Shown: positions 32,414-41,713, numbered from the stretch's first letter. The stretch is 47,313 nucleotides of DNA from Spirochaetes bacterium RBG_16_49_21 (GCA_001829495.1 MIBJ01000036.1:1-47313); one strand, 5' to 3'. Numbers and translations are program-made. The notes: generated by a model from the letters alone, not told the origin.

Positions 32414-34354
32414 ATGATTCTAAAGAAACGATACTATAAAATTTTTTTTATCGCCCTGCTGGCCTCCCCGGCGTTCACCCCCCTGCATTCGGCCACCGTC
32501 AGGGAGATGGACCGCGAGGCCCAGGCTTTTTTTGACAAACGGAATTACAACCAGGCCATAACTATATGGCTCGGCGCGCTCGAGATTGAGCCGGGCAATG
32601 AGCGTATACAGCAGAAGATCGAAATCGTGTATGATATTAAACAGAGAAAGGACACCGCATTTCAAAAATCAAAATTGAATTACCGTATCGCCCGGAAAAA
32701 ATTAAGGGATGATTCCGACGCAGAGGTCGAAACGGGTGTGGCCGCTGGAAAGATCGCTGTCAAGGATTTTACGGATGCCTTCAGGATCGATCCGCATGAT
32801 GACGAGATCAAATCCATGGCCGAAAACATAAAGGCCCTGGATCAGGAGATCAGGGCTGCCCAGGAAAGGTTGCGGCTGTCCCGTGTGATGCGGGAGAAGG
32901 TGGAGATTTTGAAAAAGATGGCCCGGGATGAGATGGCCCGCGGGTATCCCGATTATCAAAAGGCATTAAATCTTTGGAACGAGGTGCTTTCGTATGTGCC
33001 CAAGGACGGCGAAGCCTTGGAGGGGAAGCGGGAATGCCGGCTTGCCCTCGATAACCGGCTCAAATTCGAGAAAATCCGTGGCTATATGGCCCGCGGCATC
33101 GCTTATTTCGAGAGAAAGGAATATAGGCTTGCGAGGCCGGAGTTTGAAGAGGTATTGAAGATTGATCCAGAGAACCGGGATGCGCGGGATTACATTGAGA
33201 GAATAGATGAGATTCTTGAGGAGCGAAGCCTCTACGCTCATAGGCTGGATCAGGCGGAAAATTTTTACCGGTCAGGGATGATCAACCTTAATAACAACCG
33301 GTTCGACGAAGCACGGGACGATTTCGAGAGCACCCTGGCTCTTGTCAGGGATTACAAGGATGCGCGGGAGCTTCTTTATAAGATAGACCGGCTGAAGAAG
33401 GAATACGGCGACCGGGAGCGCCTGAAAAAGCTTGACCGGATCAATCTGAAGTTCCCGGAGGGTATCATTGCCTACACGCAGGGGCGCTACCGGGAAGCGA
33501 TCGACTCTTTCGTCGAGACCCTGTCTTTGGATAAAAAAAATGAACGGGCAATGGAATATCTGCAAAGAGCCCGCAACGCCCTCCTCCTTGAAGAGGAGGA
33601 GATCGTCGGTCCCAATTCCCCCTATTACGATATCGTGAATTCGCTCATACTCGCCGGCAGGAGCCTGTATGAAAAGGGAGATTATGCGGAATCCAGAAAG
33701 AAATGGGACAGCATTTTGAGGCTGTTCCCCAATAACCGGATTGCGCGTGAATACATCATCCAGTGCGACATCAGGTTTAATCCCGATAATAAGGCGCGCG
33801 TGGTGGCGGAGCGGATTCTGGAGGGGAAGAGATCTCTGGGAAAAAAGGATTACCGGGCCGCCCTGAAGATTTTCAATATCATAAAATCTATTGACAGGAA
33901 TTATCCCGGCCTCGATAACTTAATTGCCGAGGCGGACAGCGGCCTGAAAAATGCGTCTGCCGGGGATATAAACGCTGCCGAAAAGGCCGAGATAAACCGG
34001 AGATACCAGGCCGGCATGGAGCTGTACCAGCAGGGCGGCAAGGATAACATCCAGAAGGCGCTCGCACAGTTCCGGATCGTGGTCCAAAGAGACCCGAACA
34101 ATATCAAGGCCGTCATCATCGTCAACAAGATCGAATCCGAGCTGCGCATCGGCGGCGAGGGCGAGCGGATGCTCCCGCTTACCGACCGACAGCGGGAGCT
34201 CGTGAACAGATATTATTACAGCGGTATAAATTACTATACGAACAATAATTTCCAAAAGGCGGTGCAGGAGTGGCGAAAGGTGCTCGCGATTGATCCGGGC
34301 AACCTCAAGGCGAGGAACAATATACGGAAGGTGCTGGCCTTCATGGAACGGTAG
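32414..34354 (+). CDS. exported TPR-repeat protein
   Basis: A 646-residue protein with an N-terminal signal peptide (MILKKRYYKI, hydrophobic to about residue 26, ending LHSA). Most of the chain consists of tetratricopeptide-like helix pairs. Clear units include FFDKRNYNQAITIWLGALEI, YFERKEYRLARPEFEEVLKI, AYTQGRYREAIDSFVETLSL, LYEKGDYAESRKKW and, near the C-terminus, YTNNNFQKAVQEWRKVLAI. TPR arrays serve as protein-binding scaffolds, here in the periplasm or on the outer membrane. The SpoIIE phosphatase gene starts 3 nt after the stop, so the two are surely in one operon and the TPR protein may feed a signal to the phosphatase. The ribosome-binding site is weak. Confidence 0.88.
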   Translation: MILKKRYYKIFFIALLASPAFTPLHSATVREMDREAQAFFDKRNYNQAITIWLGALEIEPGNERIQQKIEIVYDIKQRKDTAFQKSKLNYRIARKKLRDDSDAEVETGVAAGKIAVKDFTDAFRIDPHDDEIKSMAENIKALDQEIRAAQERLRLSRVMREKVEILKKMARDEMARGYPDYQKALNLWNEVLSYVPKDGEALEGKRECRLALDNRLKFEKIRGYMARGIAYFERKEYRLARPEFEEVLKIDPENRDARDYIERIDEILEERSLYAHRLDQAENFYRSGMINLNNNRFDEARDDFESTLALVRDYKDARELLYKIDRLKKEYGDRERLKKLDRINLKFPEGIIAYTQGRYREAIDSFVETLSLDKKNERAMEYLQRARNALLLEEEEIVGPNSPYYDIVNSLILAGRSLYEKGDYAESRKKWDSILRLFPNNRIAREYIIQCDIRFNPDNKARVVAERILEGKRSLGKKDYRAALKIFNIIKSIDRNYPGLDNLIAEADSGLKNASAGDINAAEKAEINRRYQAGMELYQQGGKDNIQKALAQFRIVVQRDPNNIKAVIIVNKIESELRIGGEGERMLPLTDRQRELVNRYYYSGINYYTNNNFQKAVQEWRKVLAIDPGNLKARNNIRKVLAFMER

Positions 34355-34357
34355 CGT

Positions 34358-35944
34358 ATGAACAAAAAGAATGATCCGGCAGAGAAAGCGAATAATCCGG
34401 AAGCCGGGCGCTCGACCGCAGAGCATCATAAAGGATCCAGAATCAGATTTGGAATCAGGCTTAAATTTTCCCTGGCCATCATATTCCTGGCGTTCATGAT
34501 CATTATTTCAATGACCCTCTATTTCGTGTGGCGGGAGAGCAACATCCTTAAAAAACAGGTGATCGAGGCTGTAGAGCGGGAAATGGCCCATCTCTCCAAT
34601 ACGGCCCAGCAGTCCATCGGCGTAGATGAGCTGTCAATCATCGCCGCCATAAACGCCCTGAAAAAAATCGATTACATCAAATACGCCTTTGTCCTGGACA
34701 AGGACGGGCGGATCATCCAGTACTTCGACCGGCGGCGGAGCCGGACGTTCGAGCATGCCCTGGACGATCAGGTCGACCGCAAGCTTATAGCGAGGGGCAC
34801 CAGCGAGGATATCGAGCTTCTCAACGTGCCGGATCCCAACGACCCCCAGGGCAGGATCTACGATTTCTCCAAAACGGTCCTGAACAAGCTGGACAGAAAG
34901 AATATCGGCTCAGTGATCATCGGCCTCTCCGACATCGTCATCCGCAACGAGATCGAGAACCTTATTAAATTCATCATACCCATAGCCCTCATCTTCCTGG
35001 CGATCTCGGTATCCGGGGCGGTTATCCTGGCGAGCATAACCATCCGGCCGGTGAAGGCGCTGTCCAAGGGAGCCGAGATCATCGGGAAAGGGAACCTCGA
35101 TTACCGTATCGAGATCAAGAGCAGGGACGAGCTCGGCATGCTCGCCCGGGAATTCAACCAGATGACCGCGCAGATCAAGGAAGCAAAGGAGAAGGAGATC
35201 GAATCGCGGATCATGGAAGAGCAGATCGAGATGGCCAAGGAGATACAGGAGGGCTTGAATCCGATGGCCTTTTACGACAAGGGGGGAATACAGATCAAGG
35301 GACACACGAAAGCCGCCCGCGGAGTCGGGGGCGATTACTTCGATTATATCGACATAAATGAAGATAAGGTGGGCGCCCTCATCAGCGACGTTTCCGGGAA
35401 GGGGATTCCCGCCTCGCTTGTCATGGTGATGATCCGCACGGTTTTCACGTCATACATATCCCGCGGGGACGTGGGCTGCGCCAGCGTGGTCAGTGCCATA
35501 AACGATTCGCTGAGCGCGGATTTCGCCATCGATAAATTCGCCACCCTGTTTTTCATGATCTACGACCGGAGAACTGAAGAGCTCTCTTTTTCGAATGCCG
35601 GGCAGGGCCCCCTGTTCTGCTACCGTTCATCCCTGAAAGCCTGTACTGTTTCCAAACTCGACGGTGTCCCTATCGGCATTATGGAGGATTTTGAATATAA
35701 ACAGGCCAAGGTGAAATTAAATCCCGGGGATATCGTCACTCTGTATACCGACGGCGTCACGGAGATGCGGAACGCCCGGCAGGAGGAATACGGCTTGAGC
35801 CGGGTGCATCGTCTGCTTATTGATAACCACGACCTTGACGCGGCGCAATTTGTGGAGCTTCTGGTAACCGACCTTGAAAAATTTCGCGGCGAAGAGCCGC
35901 CCCATGACGATACGACTATTCTCGTATTGAAGAGAACATCGTGA
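34358..35944 (+). CDS. membrane sensor with HAMP and SpoIIE-type PP2C phosphatase
   Basis: A 528-residue inner-membrane protein. Helices at about 35-57 and 203-226 enclose a periplasmic sensor domain (about 58-200). HAMP follows (about 227-280), then a coiled-coil linker (280-300) and a PP2C/SpoIIE phosphatase domain (about 310-525). Metal-binding residues are present: RGVGGDYFDY with Asp326, LISDVSGKG with Asp344, TDGVTE and the final DDTTILVL. Such phosphatases (RsbU/RsbP, SpoIIE) dephosphorylate STAS antagonists to release a sigma factor or other target. A STAS gene (36006-36329) lies convergently 62 nt away and is a natural candidate substrate. Partner choice is inference. Confidence 0.92.
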   Translation: MNKKNDPAEKANNPEAGRSTAEHHKGSRIRFGIRLKFSLAIIFLAFMIIISMTLYFVWRESNILKKQVIEAVEREMAHLSNTAQQSIGVDELSIIAAINALKKIDYIKYAFVLDKDGRIIQYFDRRRSRTFEHALDDQVDRKLIARGTSEDIELLNVPDPNDPQGRIYDFSKTVLNKLDRKNIGSVIIGLSDIVIRNEIENLIKFIIPIALIFLAISVSGAVILASITIRPVKALSKGAEIIGKGNLDYRIEIKSRDELGMLAREFNQMTAQIKEAKEKEIESRIMEEQIEMAKEIQEGLNPMAFYDKGGIQIKGHTKAARGVGGDYFDYIDINEDKVGALISDVSGKGIPASLVMVMIRTVFTSYISRGDVGCASVVSAINDSLSADFAIDKFATLFFMIYDRRTEELSFSNAGQGPLFCYRSSLKACTVSKLDGVPIGIMEDFEYKQAKVKLNPGDIVTLYTDGVTEMRNARQEEYGLSRVHRLLIDNHDLDAAQFVELLVTDLEKFRGEEPPHDDTTILVLKRTS

Positions 35945-36003
35945 CGGGTGATCGTGTCGCGTGACGGGTGATACGTAGGGGCAGTGCCCTGCCCCTGCCA
36001 CGT
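35941..36003. repeat. 20-bp direct repeat plus GGGGCAG hairpin
   Basis: GTGACGGGTGAT occurs at 35941-35952 and again at 35961-35972, the first copy containing the phosphatase stop codon. It is followed by a perfect 8-bp hairpin AGGGGCAG-TGCC-CTGCCCCT (35977-35996) inside outer ACGT repeats (35973-35976 and 36000-36003). It could act as a two-way transcription barrier between the convergent genes, but there is no T-run. Confidence 0.6.
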
Positions 36004-36005
36004 AA

Positions 36006-36329
36006 TCATACTATCTCATCTTCCGAGTCGTATATCTTAAAGAATCTATCCAGGGTGGCAAGCTTGAGGATGTTGAGGACGTCTTCATGGATGTTCATCA
36101 AGGCGAATCTTCCGTTATGGGCTCTCATTTTTTTCTGACCGGCAACGAGTGCCCCGATTCCCGATGAATCCATGTAATTGACGTTTTTCATGTCGACAAT
36201 AATGCTGTGGTGTCTGCCGTCCGTGATGCTGAAAAGCGCTTTTTTGAGCTCGCTGACATTATAGAGATCAACCTCGCCGCTGACTTGGATTATCTTATGT
36301 TCTCCAATGTCCCTGAATTCAATTTCCAT
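36006..36329 (-). CDS. STAS-domain anti-sigma factor antagonist
   Basis: A 107-residue STAS domain covering the whole protein. It shows the antagonist pattern: GEVDLYNVSELKKAL near the start, then VNYMDSSGIGALVAGQ with Asp54 and the phosphorylatable Ser55-Ser56. The C-terminal part has LKLATLDRFFKIY, much like the LFKVAYLDKFFII of the STAS protein at 16351, so the two are probably paralogues. It should cycle between phosphorylated and free forms under a kinase (none seen here) and a PP2C phosphatase such as its convergent neighbour. A GGAGG-type ribosome-binding site (plus-strand CCTCCT) precedes the ATG. Confidence 0.92.
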   Translation of the reverse strand: MEIEFRDIGEHKIIQVSGEVDLYNVSELKKALFSITDGRHHSIIVDMKNVNYMDSSGIGALVAGQKKMRAHNGRFALMNIHEDVLNILKLATLDRFFKIYDSEDEIV

Positions 36330-36371
36330 CCCTTCCTCCTGGGAAAAAAGCGTAGCCCTTTAAAAAGCCAT

Positions 36372-36429
36372 TTCGGCAAGCTCAATGCGGCGCTCCGCAG
36401 GCCGCAGGCGCTGCACTGAGCCTGTCGAA
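36372..36429. repeat. 58-bp imperfect palindrome (REP-like)
   Basis: TTCGGCAAGCTCA (36372-36384) pairs with TGAGCCTGTCGAA (36417-36429), 11 of 13 matched. The pairing continues inward through TGCGGCGC and GCGCTGCA. The TTCGACAGGCTCAG arm matches a REP-like motif common in many bacterial genomes, by memory only. It separates the STAS gene start from the VWA gene stop. Confidence 0.65.
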
Positions 36430-36433
36430 GCGG

Positions 36434-36457
36434 GCTTCCCCGAGCGCTTCCCCGAGC
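36434..36457. repeat. 12-bp tandem duplication
   Basis: GCTTCCCCGAGC occurs twice back to back, next to the palindrome at 36372-36429. It may be slippage in, or a part of, the same repeat element. Confidence 0.6.
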
Positions 36458-36485
36458 GCGAGTCGGCAGTTTCGCAAAAAATCTA

Positions 36486-37853
36486 TTATAGGTCAATGAA
36501 TAATTTGTCAATAAATTCTGAGAGATCAAGAAAATTATTTACCTCCTTCATTTTATCGCAGTATTGTGCGTACAGGTCGGCGATACTGTCCGCCCAGCTC
36601 CACAGGTGCCTCCGGTCAGGGTTAAGCCAAAAGAGGTTGCGCGAGCGCTCCTTGATCGTGATGAATGCGCGCAGTCCCGGGTCCTGATAATTGTTTCTGC
36701 CGTCGCCGAGTATGAGCACCGTTGTCTTGCTCGTCAGCGAGTCGCTGTGATCGCTGACGAATTGCTCGAAACACCTTCCGTAGCTGCTTCCCCAGCCGTA
36801 GGTGAAATTAGTGTCTGTAAAAATGGAGTTCAACGCCCGCTCAGGATCCATCTCCATGAAAAGAGGAGTGATCTCCACGATCTTGCTGATGAAAGCGAAG
36901 CTCCGCACCTTGGAAAAGAGGCTCTGGAGCGTGTATGTCAGGAGGAGCATAAACCGGGAATACTGGTTTACCGATCCCGAGATGTCGCACAGAACCACGA
37001 GCCGGGGCCTTTCTATCTTCCGGTCCTTGGAGAATATTTTAAACGGTACGCCGCCGTACTGAAGGCTGGTCCTGAGCGTCCGCTTGATGTCTATGCCGCC
37101 GTGTTTAACCCGCTTTTTTCGCAAGGATATCCTGTTCTTGAGCTTCTGCCCCAACCGCCTGATGAGGTCGCGCATCTCCTTTATCTCTTCCGGCGTTATC
37201 TGATATATGGGCTTGTTTAAAAGATATTCTTCACGCTCGCGGATCTGCGCTCCCGTCGTGTTCCGGGACAGCCTTCCGCGCATCATGCCTTCGACCGCGT
37301 TTGCGATTCGGCCGTACTGTTCCCGCATCCTTTCATCCCCGAAGCCTCCCTTCTGCCGGCCGGCCGGGTTTCGCCCGCGAAAGTTAAAAAGCATCATGCC
37401 CATGCCGCCTGATGAATCGGAATTCGCCATTTCTTCAAGAAAGATACTGACAAGCTCTTCCGGGCTTTTTTCGAAGATGAGATTGCCGGGAAGGGAGTCG
37501 AGAAAATCGGCAAGCGACTTCTCCAGCGCCGTAACCTGATCGTGCGGCATGCCGGTATCCTGAATGATCTCACGCGAGCTTAGTTCTCTGAACGCGCCGA
37601 CGACCTCGGCCTGGGCGTCGTTTTTGAAGCTGAAAAAATCATCGAAGCATTTGTCGAAGATGGGGATATCGGTGTAGTCCTTTATCAGGCAGGTCTTCAG
37701 GGTCTGCTTAAAGGCGTTTTTTTCCAGGATCTGAATGTGGGGCAGGGCCGTGAACAGGGACAGCACCTCGTCGGCGGAGATCGCAATGGTCGCGTCCCTG
37801 AGGACATCGATAAAGTCGTACAATTTGCTTTCAAGAGCGGCGGTTTCCGCCAT
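36486..37853 (-). CDS. CoxE-like protein with VWA domain
   Basis: A 455-residue cytoplasmic protein. The C-terminal von Willebrand A domain starts near 284 with LVVLCDISGSVNQ. Asp290, Ser292 and Ser294 make the DxSxS metal-dependent adhesion site, and ILGDGRNNYQDPG follows. The N-terminal 280 residues are mostly helical, with a Gly/Met-rich patch (149-175), and resemble CoxE/DUF58-type VWA proteins. These proteins work with MoxR AAA+ ATPases as chaperones that mature metal enzymes or remodel complexes. The MoxR gene lies directly upstream, 11 nt away. The client is unknown; no CO dehydrogenase or other obvious metalloenzyme is nearby. Confidence 0.88.
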   Translation of the reverse strand: MAETAALESKLYDFIDVLRDATIAISADEVLSLFTALPHIQILEKNAFKQTLKTCLIKDYTDIPIFDKCFDDFFSFKNDAQAEVVGAFRELSSREIIQDTGMPHDQVTALEKSLADFLDSLPGNLIFEKSPEELVSIFLEEMANSDSSGGMGMMLFNFRGRNPAGRQKGGFGDERMREQYGRIANAVEGMMRGRLSRNTTGAQIREREEYLLNKPIYQITPEEIKEMRDLIRRLGQKLKNRISLRKKRVKHGGIDIKRTLRTSLQYGGVPFKIFSKDRKIERPRLVVLCDISGSVNQYSRFMLLLTYTLQSLFSKVRSFAFISKIVEITPLFMEMDPERALNSIFTDTNFTYGWGSSYGRCFEQFVSDHSDSLTSKTTVLILGDGRNNYQDPGLRAFITIKERSRNLFWLNPDRRHLWSWADSIADLYAQYCDKMKEVNNFLDLSEFIDKLFIDL

Positions 37854-37864
37854 ATGGCCTCTGC

Positions 37865-38773
37865 TCAGTGCACAAAGATGCTGCGGGAATTATCTTTTGC
37901 CTGCTCGATGTCTTTTTCGTATTTGAGGATCAGATTCAGGGTCTCCACGGCGACGTCGTGCGTAAGCTCCTGTATGCCGAGGATGACGAGCGCCCGCGCC
38001 CAGTCCAGGGTTTCGCTGATGCTCGGCTCCTTCTTGAGCTGAAGCTCCCTGATCTTATGCACGGCTTCCACGACGTCCGAGCGGAGCTTGCCGCCGCATT
38101 CCGGAACCTTGAGGGCGACGATCCGCTCTTCAAGCTCGCGGGTCGGATAGTCGATGTAGAGATGGAGGCACCGGCGCTTCAGGGCGTCGGACATCTCACG
38201 GGCGTTGTTTGACGTAAGGAATACGCACGGCTTTTTGCCGGCCCGGATGGTGCCGATCTCGGGGATGCTCACCTGGAAGTCCGAGAGCACCTCGAGGAGG
38301 AAGGCCTCGAACTCCGAATCGGATTTGTCGATCTCGTCGATCAGCAGGAGCGCACGGTTTTCACCCGATATGGCCTTGAGTACCGGCCGGGGGAGAAGGA
38401 ACTTATTTGAAAAGAAAACGTCGTCCTCCTTTGAGAGGCGGTCCACGGCCTTCGCGAGCGTCTTCTCATTTTTCATGATCGCTGAAAGCTTGTCCTTGAG
38501 GATCTGGGTGTACAGGAGCTGCTTGGCGTATTCCCACTCGTATAGGGCCTTGGACTCGTCCAGCCCCTCGTAGCACTGGAGGCGTATAAGATCCAGGGAA
38601 AGCGCGCCCGCGATGCTTTTGCCGAGCTCCGTTTTACCCACGCCCGCCGGGCCTTCGACCAGAATCGGCTTTTCCATCTTCAGCGACAGGTACACCGTGG
38701 TGGCTATGTCTTCCGAAGCGATGTACTTCTGCCCTGCCAGGCCCTCGATGGTGCTTTTAATGCTGTCGAACAT
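37865..38773 (-). CDS. MoxR-family AAA+ ATPase
   Basis: A 302-residue cytoplasmic ATPase. The Walker A motif GPAGVGKT is at 41-48 and Walker B LLLIDEIDKSD at about 142-152. The sensor 1 region is FLTSNNAREMSDALKRRCLH. The family teams with VWA-domain proteins, here encoded 11 nt downstream, to activate or assemble target complexes using ATP. It is preceded by argG on the same strand with a gap of about 40 nt and no terminator, so read-through from argG is likely. The link to arginine synthesis is probably only positional. Confidence 0.92.
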   Translation of the reverse strand: MFDSIKSTIEGLAGQKYIASEDIATTVYLSLKMEKPILVEGPAGVGKTELGKSIAGALSLDLIRLQCYEGLDESKALYEWEYAKQLLYTQILKDKLSAIMKNEKTLAKAVDRLSKEDDVFFSNKFLLPRPVLKAISGENRALLLIDEIDKSDSEFEAFLLEVLSDFQVSIPEIGTIRAGKKPCVFLTSNNAREMSDALKRRCLHLYIDYPTRELEERIVALKVPECGGKLRSDVVEAVHKIRELQLKKEPSISETLDWARALVILGIQELTHDVAVETLNLILKYEKDIEQAKDNSRSIFVH

Positions 38774-38813
38774 GCGGATAGTGTCGATGCGGGGGATGCT
38801 GTTGGCAAGGAAT

Positions 38814-40019
38814 TTATTTCTTCTTCTTCTCCAACAGCGCCCTGACCTTCAGCGGCAGGCCGAATATCCGCAAGAATCCGGTAGCGTCCTTCTGGTCGTA
38901 CAGGGTGCCCTCGTCAAAGGTCGCGATGCCGGGATCGTACAGGGTGTTCGGCGATCTGCGTCCGACGACCGCGCAGCTCCCTTTATAGAGCTTCACGCGG
39001 ACGAAGCCGGTGACGTTCTTCTGCGTCGCGTCCACAAAAGCGTCCAGCGCCTCACGCTTCGGGGTGAACCAGAGCCCGTAGTATACGATTTCCGCGTATT
39101 CGTGCGCGAGCCGGTCTTTTAAATGCTGGGTCTCCCGGTCAAGGGTAATAGATTCGAGATCGCGGTGCGCGATATGGAGCACGGTACCGGCAGGCGTCTC
39201 GTACACGCCGCGGGACTTGATCCCCACGAGTCTGTTCTCGACGATATCGACGCGGCCGATCCCGTTCTCGCCCGCGAGCCTGTTCAGCCTCTTCATCAGC
39301 TCGACCGGCTTTAAATCCTTTCCGTCCAGGGAGACCGGCACTCCCCGGTCAAACCCGATCTCCACATACGCGGGTTTGTCCGGAGCCTTCTCAGGGGATT
39401 TGGTGAGTATGAACATGCTTTCGTCCGGCTCCCGGTACGGGTCTTCCAGTATCCCGCCCTCGTATGATATGTGCATGATGTTTCGGTCCATGCTGTACGG
39501 CTTGTCGCGGGTTACGGGAACCGGTATGTCGTGCTTTTTCGCATAGTCAAAGAGCTTTGAGCGCGAGTTCAGCTCCCATACGCGCCAGGGTGCGATTATC
39601 GCAAGCTCCGGCGCCAGCGCCATGTACGCCATCTCGAACCGGACCTGGTCGTTCCCCTTTCCGGTCGCGCCGTGGCAGACCGCATCGGCTCCCTCTTTAA
39701 GGGCGATCTCCACCTGCCGCTTTGCGATGATGGGGCGCGCCAGAGAGGTACCCATGAGATATCGGTTCTCGTATATCGCGTTTGCCTTTATGGCCTTGAA
39801 CACGTATCCGGTGACGAACTCCTCGGCCAGGTCCATAATATAGCATTTACTTGCGCCGGTTTTTTTCGCCTTTTCTTCGAGGCCGTCAAGCTCCTCCTCC
39901 TGGCCTATATCAGCCACAAAGGCGATGACCTCGCAGCCGTGGGTCTCAATCAGCCATTTGAGGATGATCGAGGTATCCAGGCCCCCGGAATAGGCGAGAA
40001 CGACTTTTTTTATATTCAT
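38814..40019 (-). CDS. argG: argininosuccinate synthase
   Basis: Cytosolic enzyme joining citrulline and aspartate with ATP to give argininosuccinate, the seventh step of arginine synthesis. The 401 residues begin [17 protein letters not shown], with the PP-loop SGGLDTS for ATP pyrophosphate. Substrate motifs [25 protein letters not shown] and [10 protein letters not shown] are all present, and the length is normal. An AGAGGTG ribosome-binding site precedes the ATG, and a promoter lies at 40067-40095. The C-terminus is Lys-rich (EKKKK). argF, argD and argJ lie further upstream on the same strand; argH, argB and argC are not in the window. Confidence 0.97.
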   Translation of the reverse strand: MNIKKVVLAYSGGLDTSIILKWLIETHGCEVIAFVADIGQEEELDGLEEKAKKTGASKCYIMDLAEEFVTGYVFKAIKANAIYENRYLMGTSLARPIIAKRQVEIALKEGADAVCHGATGKGNDQVRFEMAYMALAPELAIIAPWRVWELNSRSKLFDYAKKHDIPVPVTRDKPYSMDRNIMHISYEGGILEDPYREPDESMFILTKSPEKAPDKPAYVEIGFDRGVPVSLDGKDLKPVELMKRLNRLAGENGIGRVDIVENRLVGIKSRGVYETPAGTVLHIAHRDLESITLDRETQHLKDRLAHEYAEIVYYGLWFTPKREALDAFVDATQKNVTGFVRVKLYKGSCAVVGRRSPNTLYDPGIATFDEGTLYDQKDATGFLRIFGLPLKVRALLEKKKK

Positions 40020-40066
40020 AAAAACACCTCTGTTATTTACTCCCGTCAGCCGAAGGCAGCGTGGTA

Positions 40067-40095
40067 AATATAAATCATTAATCCTGGTATTGCAA
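40067..40095 (-). promoter_or_regulatory. argG promoter
   Basis: On the minus strand TTGCAA (40090-40095), a 17-nt spacer and TATATT (40067-40072). It leaves a leader of about 40 nt before the argG ATG. It sits just beyond the terminator of the acyl-CoA ligase gene, so argG has its own transcript. No clear ARG-box palindrome is visible. Confidence 0.55.
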
Positions 40096-40143
40096 CAGGT
40101 CTAATGCACTACCAAGAGTGTTTTTCTTAATTATTTTTTCAAT

Positions 40144-40180
40144 GAAAAAAACAGCAATACCGGCTCATGAGCCGGTATTG
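40144..40180 (-). terminator. intrinsic terminator after the acyl-CoA ligase gene
   Basis: A perfect 26-bp palindrome (40155-40180, CAATACCGGCTCA and its complement) is followed on the minus strand by CTGTTTTTTT (down to 40144). It lies 28 nt after the ligase stop codon. Confidence 0.88.
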
Positions 40181-40207
40181 AATAATGAAGAGCCTGCCCC
40201 GCTTCTT

Positions 40208-41713
40208 CTACTGCAATTTCCTTAATTCCTTTTTAAGAATCTTGCCCACTACCGTTTTAGGCAGCGAAGGCAGGATGGCAATCTCTTTCGGGAGATAGAA
40301 GCTTTTGAGTTTGGTTTTGCAGAATTCCATTATTTCTTCCGTTGTCGCCTTTTCCCCCGGCTTTAAGGTTACAAAGGCCTTGATTGCCTCGCCATAGACA
40401 TCGTCTTTTATGCCGATGACCGCAGCCTCGGCAATACTGGGATGGGCATAGAGAGCTTCCTCTATGGTGCGCGGCGATATGTTTTCCCCGCCCTTGATGA
40501 TAATATCCTTTTTGCGGTCGGTAATGAAGAAGTAACCGTCCTTGTCAACATACCCGATATCGCCCGTATAGAGCCAGCTGTCCTTGATAACCTCGGCCGT
40601 TTCCTTCGGCATGTTCCAATATCCCTTCATGACCATCGGGCCCCGGATGACGATCTCTCCCTCTTTGCCGTGCGCAATATCCTTTCCGTTTTCATCGAAA
40701 ATTTTCATTTCGATGCCTATGTTAGGAATGCCGATGGAACCGACTTTTTTCATACCATCGAGCGGATTAACGCACGCATTTGCGCCGGCTTCCGTAAGCC
40801 CCCAACCTTCGGCAATTTCGCGGTTGTATCTATCTTTAAATTGTTTCCAGGTCTGCATCGACAAGGGAGCGGAGCCGCAGATGAAGTTTTTTACCGAACT
40901 TATGTCATATTTGGCGTAATCGGGAAACAGAAGCATGTAGATGTACATCGTAGGCACCGCGGAGAGGGTCGTTACCTTGTGCTTATCAATGGCCGCAAAG
41001 AGCTGCTCCAGGTTGAACTGCCGCAAAATGACTGTTTTACCATGCGTACGCATGTATCCGGTGTTCATGGTCGCCACGCCGTAAGAATGGCAAAGAGGGA
41101 GAACGGCCATGTTCACCGTATCCATCGGAAGCTTCGTCGCGTCCTGCCCGCACTTGGCGGTATAATAGAGCCCGTAATGGGTGAGCATTACGCCTTTCGG
41201 TTTGCCGGTCGTACCGGAGGTATAGATGAGTACGGCGATGTCATCGTCGGCTGTTGGGACCAATTCCAATTTGTCGGAACTCTCGTCAACGAGCTTTGAA
41301 TAATGGAGCGTCCCTTCAACCGGATTGGGAGAGACCAGAATAATGTTTTTGACTCCGGGCGCAGTGGCCATTGCGGCCCTGACCTGATTGATATAATCCG
41401 GGGAGCTTATGACCGTATTGGCGCCGGAATCCTGATAAATGAAGCTCGTTTCTGTAGGAGCGACCAGGTAATTGATCGGCACGGCGATTGCGCCGATTCT
41501 CCATATGGCTTGAAATGCATTGAAGACCTCCGGACAGTTGGGGCATTGTATAATGACCCTATCGCCCCGCTGCACTCCCAGTTTTTTCAAGGCGTTTCCC
41601 AATTTTCTGGCTGCACGATCCATCTGCATATTGGTAAATTCCTGCCCTTCGAACATGACGCTTACATGCTCTCCAACTTCTAAACTTTTTAAAGCTAATT
41701 CTGCAATATTCAT
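40208..41713 (-). CDS. acyl-CoA synthetase / AMP-forming ligase
   Basis: A 501-residue ANL-superfamily enzyme that activates a carboxylic acid to an acyl-AMP and then to the CoA thioester. The P-loop LIYTSGTTGKPKGVMLTH is at 162-179, followed by GWGLTEAG. The hinge motif YTGDIGYVDKDGYFFITDRKKDIIIKGG is split between the large and small domains. The catalytic lysine is in KTVVGKILKKEL near the end. No signal peptide or membrane helix is seen. Chain-length preference cannot be read; medium- or long-chain fatty acids are the common case. It lies between argG and argF on the same strand but has its own terminator, and the gap to argF is 216 nt, so it is probably an independent unit. Confidence 0.93.
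   Translation of the reverse strand: MNIAELALKSLEVGEHVSVMFEGQEFTNMQMDRAARKLGNALKKLGVQRGDRVIIQCPNCPEVFNAFQAIWRIGAIAVPINYLVAPTETSFIYQDSGANTVISSPDYINQVRAAMATAPGVKNIILVSPNPVEGTLHYSKLVDESSDKLELVPTADDDIAVLIYTSGTTGKPKGVMLTHYGLYYTAKCGQDATKLPMDTVNMAVLPLCHSYGVATMNTGYMRTHGKTVILRQFNLEQLFAAIDKHKVTTLSAVPTMYIYMLLFPDYAKYDISSVKNFICGSAPLSMQTWKQFKDRYNREIAEGWGLTEAGANACVNPLDGMKKVGSIGIPNIGIEMKIFDENGKDIAHGKEGEIVIRGPMVMKGYWNMPKETAEVIKDSWLYTGDIGYVDKDGYFFITDRKKDIIIKGGENISPRTIEEALYAHPSIAEAAVIGIKDDVYGEAIKAFVTLKPGEKATTEEIMEFCKTKLKSFYLPKEIAILPSLPKTVVGKILKKELRKLQ

Noticed and set aside
40020-40066. ARG-box operator before argG
   Set aside because: No pair of TGAAT/ATTCA-type half-sites at the right spacing is present.
40442-41299. 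285-codon plus-strand frame
   Set aside because: Shadow of the acyl-CoA ligase on the opposite strand, caused by codon bias.
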